Assembly: GCA_034008185.1 (NCBI GenBank)
Contig: CM067081.1
Coordinates: 152,240,258-152,304,257, forward strand
From: Gorsachius magnificus
Taxonomy: Eukaryota > Chordata > Aves > Pelecaniformes > Ardeidae
Length of the DNA: 64,000 nucleotides
Reading direction: 5' to 3'
A program made the position numbers and the translations under genes. The notes below the pieces were generated by a model. It saw nothing but the letters and a program-made list of their open reading frames with translations. It ran no database searches and was not told the DNA's origin. Shown piece by piece: positions 37,701 to 51,030 of the stretch (position 1 is the stretch's first letter; each line of letters begins with the position of its first letter).

Positions 37701-40700
37701 TGACTCAGAACTTATATTTTGGCATTATCTAACTATTAAAAATCTCTGACTTCTGGCATGCTTAAATATGGTAATCCTGGTGACATGCCCAATCTATACC
37801 ACATGCTAATGTGGATGCATCATGTTCTCTCTTGCACACACGCACGGTGTAGCTGTATCTGTAACCGAAATAGCCATTTGCCCGTATTCCTGTGGTGTTT
37901 GTGGAGGATCAGCTAATTCTCTGTTGGGAAATATTATTTTGATCTAGAGATGTAAAGTAAATAGAAATGTAACATAGTAAAATCAAGTGTGATTTTGAAA
38001 GAAACACAGTGATAATATATGTTCAGTTAGATTGCAAATGGCACCAAACGAAAGGGATGCTCCCTCTAAGCCAGCAGTGAGTCACACACTGGCAGATGAT
38101 GTTGGAAAAGGTTTTTGCACTGCTGTGAATGATCCACACAACTGATAAGAAGAGGGCTTTTTCTCCTTGGGACTCGTTCTGCTAAAACTGGTAATTCAAC
38201 TCAACTACGTGATAACAAATTCCTTTCAGGAATTGGGGGAGCAGATAAACTGGAGAGAAGGCAAGAGAAGATAAGAATGGATGGAAATAAACTTAAAGGA
38301 ATGGCAATGCTATGCAAGAGGCCTTAGTTCAAAGACTTGTTATCATCAGTCATTTGTTTTACGTTCTCTCTTAGAAGCTTCCACTATGAAACTGAGCTGC
38401 CATTACACTTTTCAACACATGGTAAGAGCTTTGGCTTCGCTTCTCTCCAGAGCAAATGGAAGTAGATGTTTATGCAGTCCCCTGGTCTGAAGCGCAATGA
38501 TACTGCTTCCTCCAACCACAGCTTTCCACTGCCCTTGTGGGTCATTGTGTAATGCACACAGAGCTTAAAAGGGAGCTGGGACAGTCAGAGCATGAAAAAT
38601 AATAATGAAAAAGGCAGCGTCACTTCTATTTTACTGGCTGGGGAACCAGGAACAAAGAGGTTAGCTGACTTTTCTGGAGATAGTTGTCTAGGAAGTTTTG
38701 AAGAATTAGGGTACACAGGGCCACAGGATGCTCCAGTTACAGAGCAATTAAAAAGGAAGACACTAATGAAACACAGCAGTTGCAATCGCTAGCTCCAACA
38801 CTTAAATAAAATGTTTTGCAAGAGGAAAGTAAATTTTGGAAAGTTCAGCATTGCAGAACTTTCGGGTACGGGTATTTCAAGATAAAAATGAAACAAGATA
38901 TCAGCTTTCAAGGCATAATACAGACAGCCTTCTCCTAAGCCTTCCTTTTAATCAGAGGAAGAGTCATGCCAGAAATTCAGTTATGTACATAAATACTATT
39001 CAAAACCATATATTCTGCATGCTGTTGGCATCTTACCCTTTCAGACTCAGAGGAGGAGTAAGGAGGAGGCGGCTAAGTATCTTGAAGATTTCTACCCATC
39101 TGTATAGGAACTGGAGACAGAACTATTACATGTAGGACTTTCAGGCCAAGAAAAAGTGGCTTTCCCTTTAAAATCCAACAAGACTTGCCCACAAAAGTCT
39201 GCAGTACTCCTCTAGATAGTTTAATACACCAGTTTTACTTGTTCAGCTTGTTGTTAGGCAACCAGTTGAAGTCTTTTGATTTGGCTTAGTCTGCCTGTTC
39301 AGGGCACAGTGGTTTTTATTGTATGTCAGGACTGAAAAATATCATTACTTATTCTAACTGCTAATGCAGGATTGCATGGTGTACACAGCTTCTTTTTATT
39401 ATGTTAAGTTTTGTGACCTGTGATTTCTGTAACACTGTGTCAGAAGCAAAGCTTTAAGCCAAATTTCAGATGTAGAGAATAGAATTAACAAATCCTTCTA
39501 ACGTCAGACTTCCTTATCAGTGACTGCGCACACTGACACAGGCAGCCGAGACTTAGGACTCCACAACACTTCTGGCAACAACTGGTTAGCAGAACAGAGA
39601 GTGTTCTGGTTATGCACTCGTTCCAGTGTTAGTATCTGCAATATTGTCTGCTAGATGTGGATTCACTTCTCCTCCTGAAATTCTGTCCAAGAGGATGAAG
39701 AGAGCTTTAATTTATTAGTTGGAAACTGCATGGCACAGTGCATACGCCTGCGTCAGATGACAGTGTTACATCTGGACTGTGGGTGTCCCTTTCAGTCAAT
39801 AGGTATATGTAAATTTTTGAAAAGAAGTTTTGGCATTCTCCTGTAACTAAGTACTGTACTATGCATAACGTATTGTACTTCAAAGTACTATTTTTACCCT
39901 GTAATAGAAGCTGCAGGCTATAGACTTTATCAACACGCACAACAAACATATTATTATTACAAAAGGGAAGACTAATTACAGATTTATATTCTGGCAAATA
40001 TATCTACTCTTTAAACATCTTCCTTAGTAACATCAGTCCTTCAGTGCACAGGTTTTTTTTTACTTTGTGGCGTGCTCTTCTTTTAGTTTTCAGCATTTGT
40101 TTGTACAGAGGTTTGGGTTTTTTTAATTAATATATAAGGAAGTAATACTTCTAGTGACCTTATTTGGGAGGTGCATTAATTTCCAATAAGGAGATGCAAA
40201 CTGATTAATCTTAAAAATCTTGGATATTTGGTCTGTACAAATACAGTAAAGCTCATTAAAAACTATTCTCTGCTTGAAAGTATGCTGGCCATCCTGCAGA
40301 TCAACTTTACGTGTGGATTTTCAAGCCCTTCTTGTTCTAATTATAATTTTCAGTGTTCAAGCTCTTAAAAATGATAAGGACTAGAATATGGGCATCATAT
40401 TTTTAAAATAAGTAATGTATCCTCGAGCATCTAGATATGGGTGGTTTGAGAGACTTTTCATTAAGGCTGCAGAGCTAACTGCAGCTCTGGAGCAGCCCCA
40501 CTCCCTGACTTTCTGTACAGAGTAAGGTAGGTTCAGAATCTACTTTTATTTAATTTAAAACAACTTGGCTACTATTACGCCTCATTTGTCACATATCAGG
40601 TTGTATCAGGTTGCTGCAATAAGCTCAGAAAGAGTAATACCATGCTAAAACTGAGAACGATCCTGTGCCCCCTTCGGCTGGCTCATAGGGAAGAGACTGT

Positions 40701-42868
40701 TCCAGAGTCCAAATGCCGGAGAGGAGCAGCAGGTCATGCCACCACAGAGCAGCACACCTAACAGCCGGACTGGTTTCTGTACAATTGCAGCTGGGGCTAA
40801 TACAAAAAAAGACAACCGGCTTCATTTCATAGAAAACATCACTAGCATTAGCTAGAGAGATTTTATTATGGGTAGTTAATGTTTCTCTGTATTTGCTTTC
40901 GAGCCACCAGAGTAAATGAAAGTTAATTATTACTCAGAGATGAAGTTAATTAGTAGTTAATGGGCTGACAAGAATTCCTGCAGAAAAAGGTGCTTTATTG
41001 TTGAGTGTTTTGTATAGCTAACAATTCTTTTGTCTTCTGAAACCACAAGTCAGATGCAGAGCTGTTTACATAGTAAAAATTCATGCAATACCGATACAAC
41101 TACTCTGCTATAGGACATGTTAGCAAAGCAGATATGTGTAAGGCAGCTTCCCAGACTCTAAGTTTCAAACGTAACTCCTTGTACTTTACTAAGAAGAGTT
41201 TAAAAATCAGGCAATGCCTTTGCAGTCATACATTACTCATTAATTATTTCAAACTGTGTCCTTTCATGCATTTTTGAATGTGCAAACAAAAGGCATGCAT
41301 CTGATATTCATTTGTATTTACTTAACGTGCAATGACTTTGAACTTGCAAAGCGCCACAGTTTTATGGACTGTTACTTTTAAAGGTGTTTTTATTAAAGAT
41401 GTGATTTTTACACTTCAATGGCTTAGGAGTGTTTTACTGAGGCCTTTGCTGTTTCTCTGTAGTAACTGCTGCTGTGTTCATGTGGCTATTAGCTGATTGC
41501 AGTAGTAAATACACAGCTGTAAATCTATTCATTCACCCCATGGCTGAAGCCTGGCCTCAATGTACTTGAACTCGTGCAAAAAGTTGGACAGGGCTTACTT
41601 TGCTTTAAAAAATGGCCTTTTCTTAATTTAGGTTAAGTAATTTTCTAATCAGTTTAGCTATAGATTATGATACATCAAAGTAAGCATCTTTGGCAGCAGC
41701 TTAACACAACTAAGAAATTGTGTTTCAAAGAAATAAACCTTACTGCTTTACCTGCTAGGAAGAAACAATCACAAATCTGTTCTGCCAGTCAGAAGTATAG
41801 ACACATACTCAAGCTATGTATAAGCGTCTTAATTATTTTGAATTTGTAGAGTAGGCATATTTTTATGTGACTCCAGTGGATAGTCGTTTCTTAACCTTCA
41901 TAAATTTTAGAAATTAAAATGAGGCAGGAATTGTTTCTGAAAAAGGTATTAACGAAGTGGTTATAAATTATACTTATATGGGTCAAAGAACTTTACATCC
42001 TATGAAAATGTCTCTCTTGTATTTGTATCAGCAGATCACACAACTTTAGACCTAGGCTTTGAAGGTCACCATGCCATACATCCACCAAAGCACTGGTCTC
42101 CCCAAGGGGTGCACAAGACAGCCCACTGGGGTGTGGGAAGGAAATATTTTTATGTCATTAATAAATAAAATTTAAAAAAATAAAATAGAGTTTATTTCAT
42201 CTTTATATTGTCCTTTTTAATTTCTGATTTTATGCATGTTTTATAATGTATATATTAGTACAGTAGTACATGTATATAATTTTAAAAGTAATAAATATAC
42301 ATATACTGAGGGAGTGTCCTCAAAAGTTTTTTACTGATAGCGGTGTGTGATCAAAAAAGTTTGGAGACCACTGCACTGGAGTCTTAAAATAACTTTAAAA
42401 GTCTCACACAGGTTTAAAGCTTCTTTTAAGTTACTCTTAGCCTTTGTCCAGTGCTAATTTGTAATATCACTGCTACAAACATTTCAAAAAAGCTTTGGTT
42501 TTACTACTATCATCATCAGTCAGGGGCTAATACTATACATCATACCAACAACTGTTATTCAGTGAAGGATCTCTTTGACGTCAATGCAACTATGCACTGC
42601 AACCAGGCCTCTGATTACTATCTTCTGTTATGGATATATTTAGTTTGTGAAATACCCATCAAACGTATAGGAGCCCTATAAAGAAAGCTGTTTTCATTGT
42701 ATTGAGCAGTAATTCTTCTGACCTCATACACATGAGACATTTCAAAATATGATCTGTATGCAAACTCTTCTCTTGGGGCCATCAAAGTTCAGAGCAAAAA
42801 AGAAAATAAGTGTGCAGGCCTGGTTTATCATCACTATTGTTTTAGATACCTATAGACTAAGTGCTCAC
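34768..42868 (-). other. PKP2 intron 7 (8.1 kb, longest seen)
   Basis: Intron of 8,101 nt between exons 7 and 8. It carries a hAT-type MITE at 42,091-42,373 and a GC- and CpG-richer block at about 35,330-35,730. The overlapping open frames in the GC-rich block carry no recognisable domain. The remaining sequence is AT-rich and featureless to me. Confidence 0.9.
42091..42373. mobile_element. hAT-type non-autonomous DNA transposon (MITE)
   Basis: A 283-bp AT-rich element with terminal inverted repeats CACTGGTCTCC (left) and CAGTGGTCTCC (right end, reverse complement), matching at 10 of 11 positions. The right terminus continues AAACTTTTTTGATCA inwards, characteristic of Charlie-like hAT elements. 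The 8-bp flanks CACCAAAG (42,083-42,090) and CACTGGAG (42,374-42,381) agree at 5 of 8 positions, as expected for a decayed 8-bp hAT target duplication. There is no transposase frame. It sits in PKP2 intron 7, about 500 bp past exon 7. Confidence 0.65.
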
Positions 42869-43046
42869 CTCAAGCATCCTGTGGCATTGTAGAAGATATC
42901 AGGGTCAGGTAAAATACTTGACTTTGGGTAATCTCGATCTGGCCAGCCTGAGTAAGGGATGAGAACGGCTTCGGTCAGGGTCTGCAGGGCTTCTCTAATC
43001 AACAGGTGCTTCAGCTGGTCATTGGAGGACAAATTCCACAACAAAC
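42869..43046 (-). CDS. PKP2: PKP2 exon 7 (armadillo repeats)
   Basis: Exon of 178 nt, matching the human exon at c.1511-1688. The acceptor TTGCAG follows a long tract that reads as T/A in the transcript, and the donor is GTGAGC. With the final base of exon 5 it begins [17 protein letters not shown] and continues [12 protein letters not shown] and FYNATGCLR. The human counterparts are [29 protein letters not shown] and FYNVTGCLR. It ends two bases into an arginine codon. It was located by translating the region directly, because the frame before the acceptor soon meets stops and no long open frame marks it. Continuity of frame with exon 5 shows that the constitutive isoform 2a junction is intact. 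Confidence 0.97.
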
Positions 43047-46000
43047 CTGCAATATAAAAAAAAAATAAAAAAAATTAAAAAAAAAATCAGAGTGGCAAAA
43101 AGACTCCCCCACAGTTTGAAAGACCTAATCTCAAACTCCTTGAAGTTAATGAGTGAAGGAGCCTGCCCGGCATTGGATATCCTGAAGAGGAGCAGATGGG
43201 GGTGATAAGAGTTCACCAGCCCTGATCGGAGGGCATGGAAATGGGGCAGAAAAAGGGGCACAATTATCCATGTAATTAAATTCAGATGTCTATATCGTCA
43301 GTCTAACGCCTGACTGAGCACAGTTTTCCATGGCTCTGCATGTGCATTGCCCATCTGCAGCAATCATCTTCTCCGTTACCAGAGTAACACAAGCTAAACA
43401 GAGCTAACACCACAGATGCCAGTGATCATTCTCTGCAGTACCAGGGAGGAATTTGTCCCTTCTGGATGCCTGGCAGGACTAGTTGCACTTCCAAGTAAAG
43501 ACCAATGAGCAGGAGAATTAACTTGCATGCAAAGGGGATGGATGGGAGGTACAGAGAGTGAGTTTACAGGTCTTTGGAAATCTGCTGGAAGACAGGAGAT
43601 GCCCATTACCAAGTTTCTTTAACACTTGATAGCAAAATTCCTCATAGGAGGGAAAGCTGTTAGACACAGGTTGGCTGTTACTGTCCACAAATTTGTCACT
43701 TAACGAATAATCAAGTAACACTACACACATTGTCTACTCACAATCTCCAAACACCAAAAAAAATCTCAAATATAATCTTGCATAATTGATTAGCTTTGCT
43801 TATGTTCTATTCCAACAGATGCCAATTCCTTTTAAAGTACTCTTCCCCTGGAAAAAGACACGTATCTCTGCTTTTCACTACAAAGGCATTCATTGTTTCC
43901 CCAGCTTGCTGCTCGAAGTTTCACAGACCTCCTCCTCCAAACACTGGCAGAGTATTAGTGAATGTTCCTTTCATCAGTTCACAACAAAAAAATGTTTCTT
44001 TTGTATCTCCTTACACTTTGAATTTAATTTCAGCAATTGTGAGTGATAGTAAAATCAAAACAAAAGCCAGACAGAAGCAGCCCATTCCTTCTTCTGGGAT
44101 CAGCTCTTCAACCTCTGAATTAGGGGATAAAAGGAAGAATGTACTTTCCTGAAGGGTAAGTAAGGCTTATAGGAAATCAGACATGCAGCCCAAAGGGCAT
44201 TGGTAAGGGAAGCAGGTGAAGACAGAATAGCACAAATGCAAGGGCACAAGCACAGAATAGCATATTAAAAGGAACAAGTACATTCTGAATCACAGACAGA
44301 TACCTAGAATAGAATTATCAGAAATTAATTTGAGATGTTGCTCACACTGTAAATTTTCCAACAAAAACACTTTTACCTACAGACGGTGTCTCACTGGGCT
44401 CAGGAGGATTCTCTCATTGGCATTCTGGGTGTGGATGAATTTAGAAATGTTAGAAAATTTCTTTAGGAGTGGGCTCTTTCCTTGCAGCTATGCTATAATG
44501 TATTCATAGGGGCATAGCTTTGCCTTAGATGGTTATTTGGGTAAATGGGTGGGGTATCCTTTTAAATTTCTTTTAATGACAGCTCTGTTTGTGCTATAAT
44601 CTTCCCTGCAGGAAAAATTTTCTTTCATTTCTTAGATTTATGCTGCATGATAACAAGATCAAGCGGTTAGATACTCCCTGGAGGCTCATCTGGCTTACCT
44701 TCAAAAGCTAATCTGTTTTGGTTTTTTCATGCCACAGCCATTTTACTTTCTGTTCCTCCGAATGCTCTCCAAATACTACAAAATGCCATTCCTGTCTTGG
44801 CTCCTGCATTGTCTCTGAGTGACATCCTCTCCTACTATTCAGGAGTAACCTCATTCCTTTCCTAGGAGATTGGCAAGAAGTTTGTTTGTATGTCAAACAA
44901 AGGACAGAGCCTGTGGTTCCTTTACTTTACTTGTACCAATGATTTTATGAAGCTAACAAATTCAGTGAATGTGATCTTGAGGAGGTCTCATTCCCCCTAA
45001 GAAGAGGTCATACAAGCACAGAAATTGCACAGAAAAAACGGGCAGCTATTTTCTGTACAGAGGCATTAGGTAAACTGGTCCAAAGCAGCTTTCAAACCAC
45101 TCTCGTAAGCACAAAGCCACTTTGGTGGGGGGACCGGCTTGCTGCTTTTTGTGTGTTCTCCTGGGATGCACAGACTGTGAGGCAGGACACAGCACTTGCC
45201 ATAATCAGCATTTATCTCTGTACACTTTCAGTCTTTTCATAGGACAGTTACAAGGCACACTGCATGACTATGGTCAGACTGTATTCCTCAACCGAAGTCT
45301 TCAAGAAAATACAGGCCATCAAAATATTCTTTGAGAATATATGATATGGCTTAATATTATGCAAGCATTTGTCTGTATTAACACTGCTGGTACCAGTAAG
45401 CCAATGACCTTAAACACAAGCTTCTAGGGCTGAGATGTACTTATCTCATGTGCACAAGTATTAGATTGTATTTCTGACAGGTTATGAAGGACCGTATGAA
45501 TAAAACTTCAGTGTCTCAGAGTTTTAACTTCTTTCTTTCCAAAAAATTCCTTATCTTTGTGTACTTTTGTTGGGTGGAGTGCTTTGTTTGGCACCATGCT
45601 TCCTACACAGCAGTAGAAACAAAAAGCTTTCATCTGCTGAGTGTAGACATCCTTATTAATGAGTATCACATGCTTTCGATCCTTGTCCAGGAGTCTTTCA
45701 CCAGAGTTCAGCGTGGTATTATCAGGTACCAAGATTATTCTACTAATCTCTTATGGTGGGAGACGTTCAGCTAATTATCATATCACACATTTGGAAGTCT
45801 CTAATTTACAGTCAGAGTAGGCAAATAATAAGTATGACGTGGAAAGACAGATGGGTTTCTCATGCTGACCCACTGGAAGGCCAAAGGTTCTGTATTAACC
45901 TTTTCCTGGAAGCGTTACAACACTGCAGTACGATTGCATGCACTGCTATAATATTCCACTCATCCTGTAGGAAGCCAAGGGCAATGCAAGAGGAGAAACA

Positions 46001-48635
46001 AAACTTGTAGGTGAGCCATCAGTCAGACAGGGAAACTGGTGCTCAGTAAGGTTTAACCATTTTGGTAGAAAGGCACCCAGAGGCTTGCATTGCGCTAGGA
46101 AAAGCCTTAAGCTGCAGCCTTTCTCGGGCTACACAGTCAGTCTGTACAGGACAGTAATTCCAGTGTTTCCTAGATATTCTTGTACATGTCAAGATCATCT
46201 GGAAGCACTGACCTTAGCAAGCATATGCTTAACAGTGACTGCCTACCCCCTTATCTGAAGCCCACTCCTTGCCTGCCTTTGAAGTGTGGGCTGGGAAAGA
46301 AAGTGGCTGGAAGCAAAGTTAATATTCTCATAGAAATTCATTCAACCAGGCTGCCCTTTGCTCCGTAGGCTCCTTGCAGCTTGCTATGGAACTGGAAGAA
46401 TTGTTCAAGCAATGGCAAAAAGTATGCCCTAGAGCATTTGGTCTTGAACAAAGCAAGAAATACTTCTCTCTTGGTGTATTTTTAAAGTCATTCCCTGCAA
46501 CAGATAGGCATGGAAGTATATGGGCTTGTTCAGCCTGGAGAAGAGAAGGCTGCGGGGAGACCTGATTGCGGCCTTTCAGTACCTAAAGGGGGCCTATAGG
46601 AAAGATGGGGAAAATCTTTTTAGTAAGGCCAGCTGTGACAGGACAAGGGGTAATGGCTTTAAACTAAAAGAGGGTAGGTTTAGACTGGATATAAGGAAGA
46701 AATTCTTTACAATGAGGGTGGTGAAACATTGGAACAGGTTGCCCAGAGAGGTAGTGGAAGCCCCATCCCTGGAAACATTCAAGACCAGGTTGGATGAGGC
46801 TCTGAGCAACCTGATCTGGTTAGCGGTGTCCCTGCTCACTGCAGGGGGGTTGGACTAGATGACCTCTAGGGGTCCCTTCCAAAACATTCTATGATTCTAT
46901 GATTCTATATCAGACTATTTTGCTTTATGCAAACTACAACATCCTGCCTGGTATTATTTAAATATTTTGTTGGTGTCTTGTATGTTTTGTAAGTAAACAT
47001 TCATGTTCAATGACAGTAGTAATTGCAGAAAGAAGGTGCCCCTTCATGCATTTTCACACCGCTGAAGGGGAACACAGTAATATTCACAATATCCGTATGA
47101 CTTATCCTGCACAAACAGTCAAAGTTTTTGTCAGAAATTATGAAATTGTTAGCAAGAAAAAAGCATTAGGTTTCTGGCCACTGTACCACCATTTTCACTA
47201 CTTCCCTCACTGGTGTGTAATAGCACTGAGAGACAACATACTATGCAACAAGTTACTAAGTGACCAACTCTGCATCTGATGAACGCGAAAGACTTTAAAA
47301 CATTTTAATGTTGCAGAGCTGTAGAACTGAGCCAAAAGAGCCAACAATACAAAGCTTTGTTCTCCAGCTTAGGGAGCACAGTATTTCAAATACTTAAAAG
47401 AATGCAGAATTACAGAAGGTCTCAACATGCCTTTGCTTCAAGGCAGGGCTGCTTGACACCTTCTGTATCTTTTCAAGCACTGTTATTTTCATAGCTTGTG
47501 TTTCTCTTATCTTTAAAGATCACTTGAAATAAATCCCCATTCATTTATTCATAAGGTTTTCTTCCATTTATAAAATATAAGCCTGCTCTCCCTTTGCATG
47601 CTAACTAGAATGAATGTGGGTCACAAGCAGCTGACTTCCTAGAAACACACTATGGTCAAACAGGAGTGCAGGGATGAAGCAGTGAGCATTTCTTAACTGG
47701 CTGCTGCAAAGCCAACAGGGAAGTAACCACAGGTTTCCTTTGTAAGTAATGGTAGACATTTCCTCCCGCCATTCCTTCTGCTACACTGATGTACACCAGG
47801 AGGTGTAATATGGGATTTCTGATCCAAAGGGCTCTTCCTTCAAAATTACAATAGGCCCTGCTAATTTTTAACAGCACTTCCTCAAGGACATTGGAAATAA
47901 AAGGATGAGAACATAAGCCCTGCAAAGACTGCATCCAGAATGCAGGTCACTCCACTGATGGTGCCATATGATCTTTACAGCCAAATGGATGTCCTGCAGG
48001 AATTCTCTCCCCTGCACACAGAAAGGAAGCACGTTGCTGCTGTGGCAAAGTTTTCTGCTTGTCACAGATCTGAGAAGACAGGCTTAGGTGTAAACAGCTA
48101 GGAGTGACAGAGCAGTAGGGTTTGCGGGGAGTAGGACAACCACTTTCTATCCAAGCATCTGACAGTTCTGGGGGACAGTCTTCAACAAGGAGCTCCCAGA
48201 AGTCACTGGCAGCATTCTGTCAAAAAGTGAGGGCTGAGCTCTTCCATAAGTACTGGGCATTAATTATGGTCCCAGGCACCTCTGGGACTGCTCCGATCAC
48301 TGCTCATCAAAATGGTTTTACAGAATTTGCTCTTTGGAGCCTCACTCTCTTGTCTGGAATATCTAGGACTTTACAAGTCCTGCAAACAGACTCATGTATT
48401 GTCTGAAGAAGCTTTAGGAGAGGAAGTTGCAGTTCCTAGTCTCTTCTTACTGTCTTAAGGACTGGTCTTGACTATGGACCTTGGAATTTCACCCTACGGG
48501 AAGGGGTTAGAATAGGTCACACTGTTCCTGTATTTAGTCACTAAACATTGGCCTAAGTGAACAAGCATGTACCTCACACGGAAAGCTTGTGTGCTACTTA
48601 AAGCCCTTCATGCTTGACTGCACAGAAAACAGTAC
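43047..48635 (-). other. PKP2 intron between exons 5 and 7 (no exon 6 seen)
   Basis: Intron of 5,589 nt, the interval where human has its alternatively spliced 132-nt exon 6. I saw no convincing in-frame 132-nt segment with flanking AG and GT. The notable element is a CR1 3' end at 46,521-46,908 in the opposite orientation to the gene. An A/T homopolymer tract at 43,056-43,086 adjoins the exon 7 acceptor. Confidence 0.85.
46521..46908 (+). mobile_element. CR1 LINE, 5'-truncated 3' end
   Basis: About 390 bp of CR1 in the opposite orientation to PKP2. It begins near GGGCTTGTTCAGCCTGGAG and contains GGAAGAAATTCTTTACAATG, TGGAACAGGTTGCCCAGAG and GGGTTGGACTAGATGACCTC. It ends in overlapping 8-bp direct repeats (ATTCTATG repeated), the hallmark CR1 terminus. 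The intact end and clear similarity suggest a relatively young copy. An open frame of 112 codons inside it is the CR1 3' region read by chance, not a host gene. It lies in the PKP2 intron between exons 5 and 7. Confidence 0.93.
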
Positions 48636-48843
48636 CTGCTATTTGCTTTTTAGTCTCCACATCCCTGGTGTGTCGGAGTAGGTGGAGCAAGAGAGGGATC
48701 CCTTTCTGCTCTGACACTTCCAGTTTGTTGTCATTGTCCTCAAACACCAAGTTTCTCAGAGCACCACACGCTGCCCGCTGGATGTCCTCGTTCTGAACAT
48801 CAAGAAGCTGTAGAAGTTTGGGGATACCACCAAGTGAGAAAAC
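48636..48843 (-). CDS. PKP2: PKP2 exon 5 (armadillo repeats)
   Basis: Exon of 208 nt, the same length as human exon 5, between acceptor CTCACAG and donor GTACTG, a non-consensus donor that lacks the usual GTAAG or GTGAG. It starts in phase 0 and ends one base into a glycine codon. The peptide includes [38 protein letters not shown] and [15 protein letters not shown]. These are armadillo-repeat helices almost identical to human GILKLLQLLKVQNEDVQRA and [18 protein letters not shown]. In human the next exon is either the alternative exon 6 or exon 7; here only exon 7 is seen. The weaker donor may matter for that choice, which is an inference. Confidence 0.98.
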
Positions 48844-49264
48844 CTGTGAGGAAAACAAAACACAGAAAAGAACAGTTAGATACTGTAAATTGCAGACTCC
48901 CTCCTCCCCCCCCCCAGCACATCTTTAAATAGTCATAGGGACTTTTTTCGTTTGCTCCTACTTGAAAGACTTGAAGCACAGATCATTAATCATTTGGACA
49001 TGACTATTAACTCCTGGGCTTTCATATGAGTCATAGTTAAAATCCACAACTAAGGGGCGTATCATATTTTAATAATTAATGTAAGAATGAAACTAAACCT
49101 CTTCCAGCTTTGCTGCAGATTTGTACTCTCTGACAAGACATTTAATTGCTCTGTATTTTAGCTTCCATGTTGTTGAAATGGATATTTGAGATTTAAATAT
49201 GGAATATTTATAAACAGCTTTGAGATTTCTGGATGTAAAATGTTTCTGATGTGCCAAGTTGTTG

Positions 49265-49282
49265 TTTTTTTTTTTTTTTTTT
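49265..49282. repeat. 18-T homopolymer in PKP2 intron 4
   Basis: Run of 18 thymines followed by CTCAG on the plus strand. The gene is on the minus strand, so this reads as poly(A) in the transcript and is not a pyrimidine tract for a PKP2 exon. Confidence 0.8.
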
Positions 49283-51030
49283 CTCAGCAGGCAGCCTGAT
49301 AGAAAGACATTATTTTTCTGTGTTAACGTCAGTGCATGCATTGAAAGTGTATTAAGTAAGAATACATTATACTTAGTACTACTTACCTGTGGCATAATGA
49401 AAAAAAAAAAAAAGTAAACCAGTACACTTCAAAATGTAGACCATTAAACATTGTAAGCTAGTTAACTACTGAACCGCCCACATTTAACGAAGACTACTCT
49501 TAGTGTCTAATTCTTTAGAAAATGAGGTTTTGGCCCCAAATGAATGAAGAATTAAGAAGATGTTATTTTAGAGCAGCTGTATGGAAACAAATAAGTTTCC
49601 AAGTTCTACATGTTGTGGCAAATGATGAATCCTGTATGAGCTGTGATGTGGTATAAGCAAGCTTTGGCTCATTTAGGAATGAGTTTACTATGAAAAATAC
49701 CTTACATTCACGTACAATTGAGGACGCTTTCCTCCAGCATCTCAAAATGCCATATGGTTTTGTGGACAAACTCATCCTTGTGTAGAATCAACAGCATGCG
49801 AAAGACTAAGAAATCTGATACAACTGTTTTGAGTAGTCTAGAGTTTAATGATAAAAAGAATTCAATATGACCGACAGGTGTTGGCAACACGAAGAAATGA
49901 AACGTAACAAAGCCTTTTGCCCTTCATGCCCTGGCAAACTACACTGCCTGCTTGCTTCTCCCCTGATTCTGGTGTACAAAAGGCACAGTTTCTTGCTGCT
50001 GCGCTGCTGGCCTGATTCCTCCTGATTTAACAATCATCTAGATGCTAACAGAATGAAATACAGAAATCTATATCTTGAGGTAAGTGGAGCATAGAACACG
50101 CTGAAGGCATACCAACCTCTTTTATTACAGTAGATAAGCCCTTTTGACACTGATACTGTAGCTGGTTGGGTTTTTTAAACATTTATGCAGACTTCCTGTC
50201 AGTAATTTTAAGTGATTTATAACTCTTGTAAAAGAAGTGGTGCTATTTCAACCTAATGTGCAGAGGAAAATTTACAAAAGCTATGGATTGGTCTGTCTAA
50301 ATTTTCATCAGTGGACAAAATTCACCAAAATACTGTAAGACCGCAAGTTCACAAGAAAAAGAAAAGCCACTAGACCCACAGACTATCAGGTATCGGGGAA
50401 TAAAGCATCAGGAGAGAAAGAAAAGGAAGGCAGGCTGAAAGGCTAAAAAGGGGAAACAAGGCAATGCCCACATGAACAAGTCTGATGGGCACCAAACAGA
50501 AAAACTGAGCTCGCATATGTGGGATAGACAGGAAAATAGATGAATGCTTCAGGCTGACTGCTCCAATGTGAACTCTTTTACTCATCCACTTGTTTTTCAG
50601 GGAAGCGGCCTGAGAGAAGTTTTGATAATAAACCACCTTCAAACGTTCAGTTATGAAGATCTGTCCTCAGACTGAAGTTAAGGTTGCTAATTGTACTGGT
50701 GATTTTTTTTCCAAAACAGACTTTGATCTACTGTGAAGCAAGTAAAAACTATCAAAGGACTGAGTGATGTTTGGCTGTCACTGAACTGGACCACATATAC
50801 ATGAATACGGAATTAAGGCTGAGATTATGTATGAGTAGTACAAAGCAAATTAAGAAACAAAGCAGGTAAGAAGTTTTTTTTTTAAATAACTGGAATAAAC
50901 AACCACTTTACATTAAGGTACAGAACTGCTCAGCAAGAGAGCCATAACTGTGTTGGACAGTGTAATTTAAAGAAAAGGAAGAAGAGAATATTTTTAATTT
51001 GCCTTTTCAAAAGACTTGTAAGAGACTTTT

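Noticed and set aside
46520..46858. 112-codon plus-strand frame
   Set aside because: It lies wholly inside a CR1 3' region and ends near its terminal repeats; it is repeat sequence read by chance.
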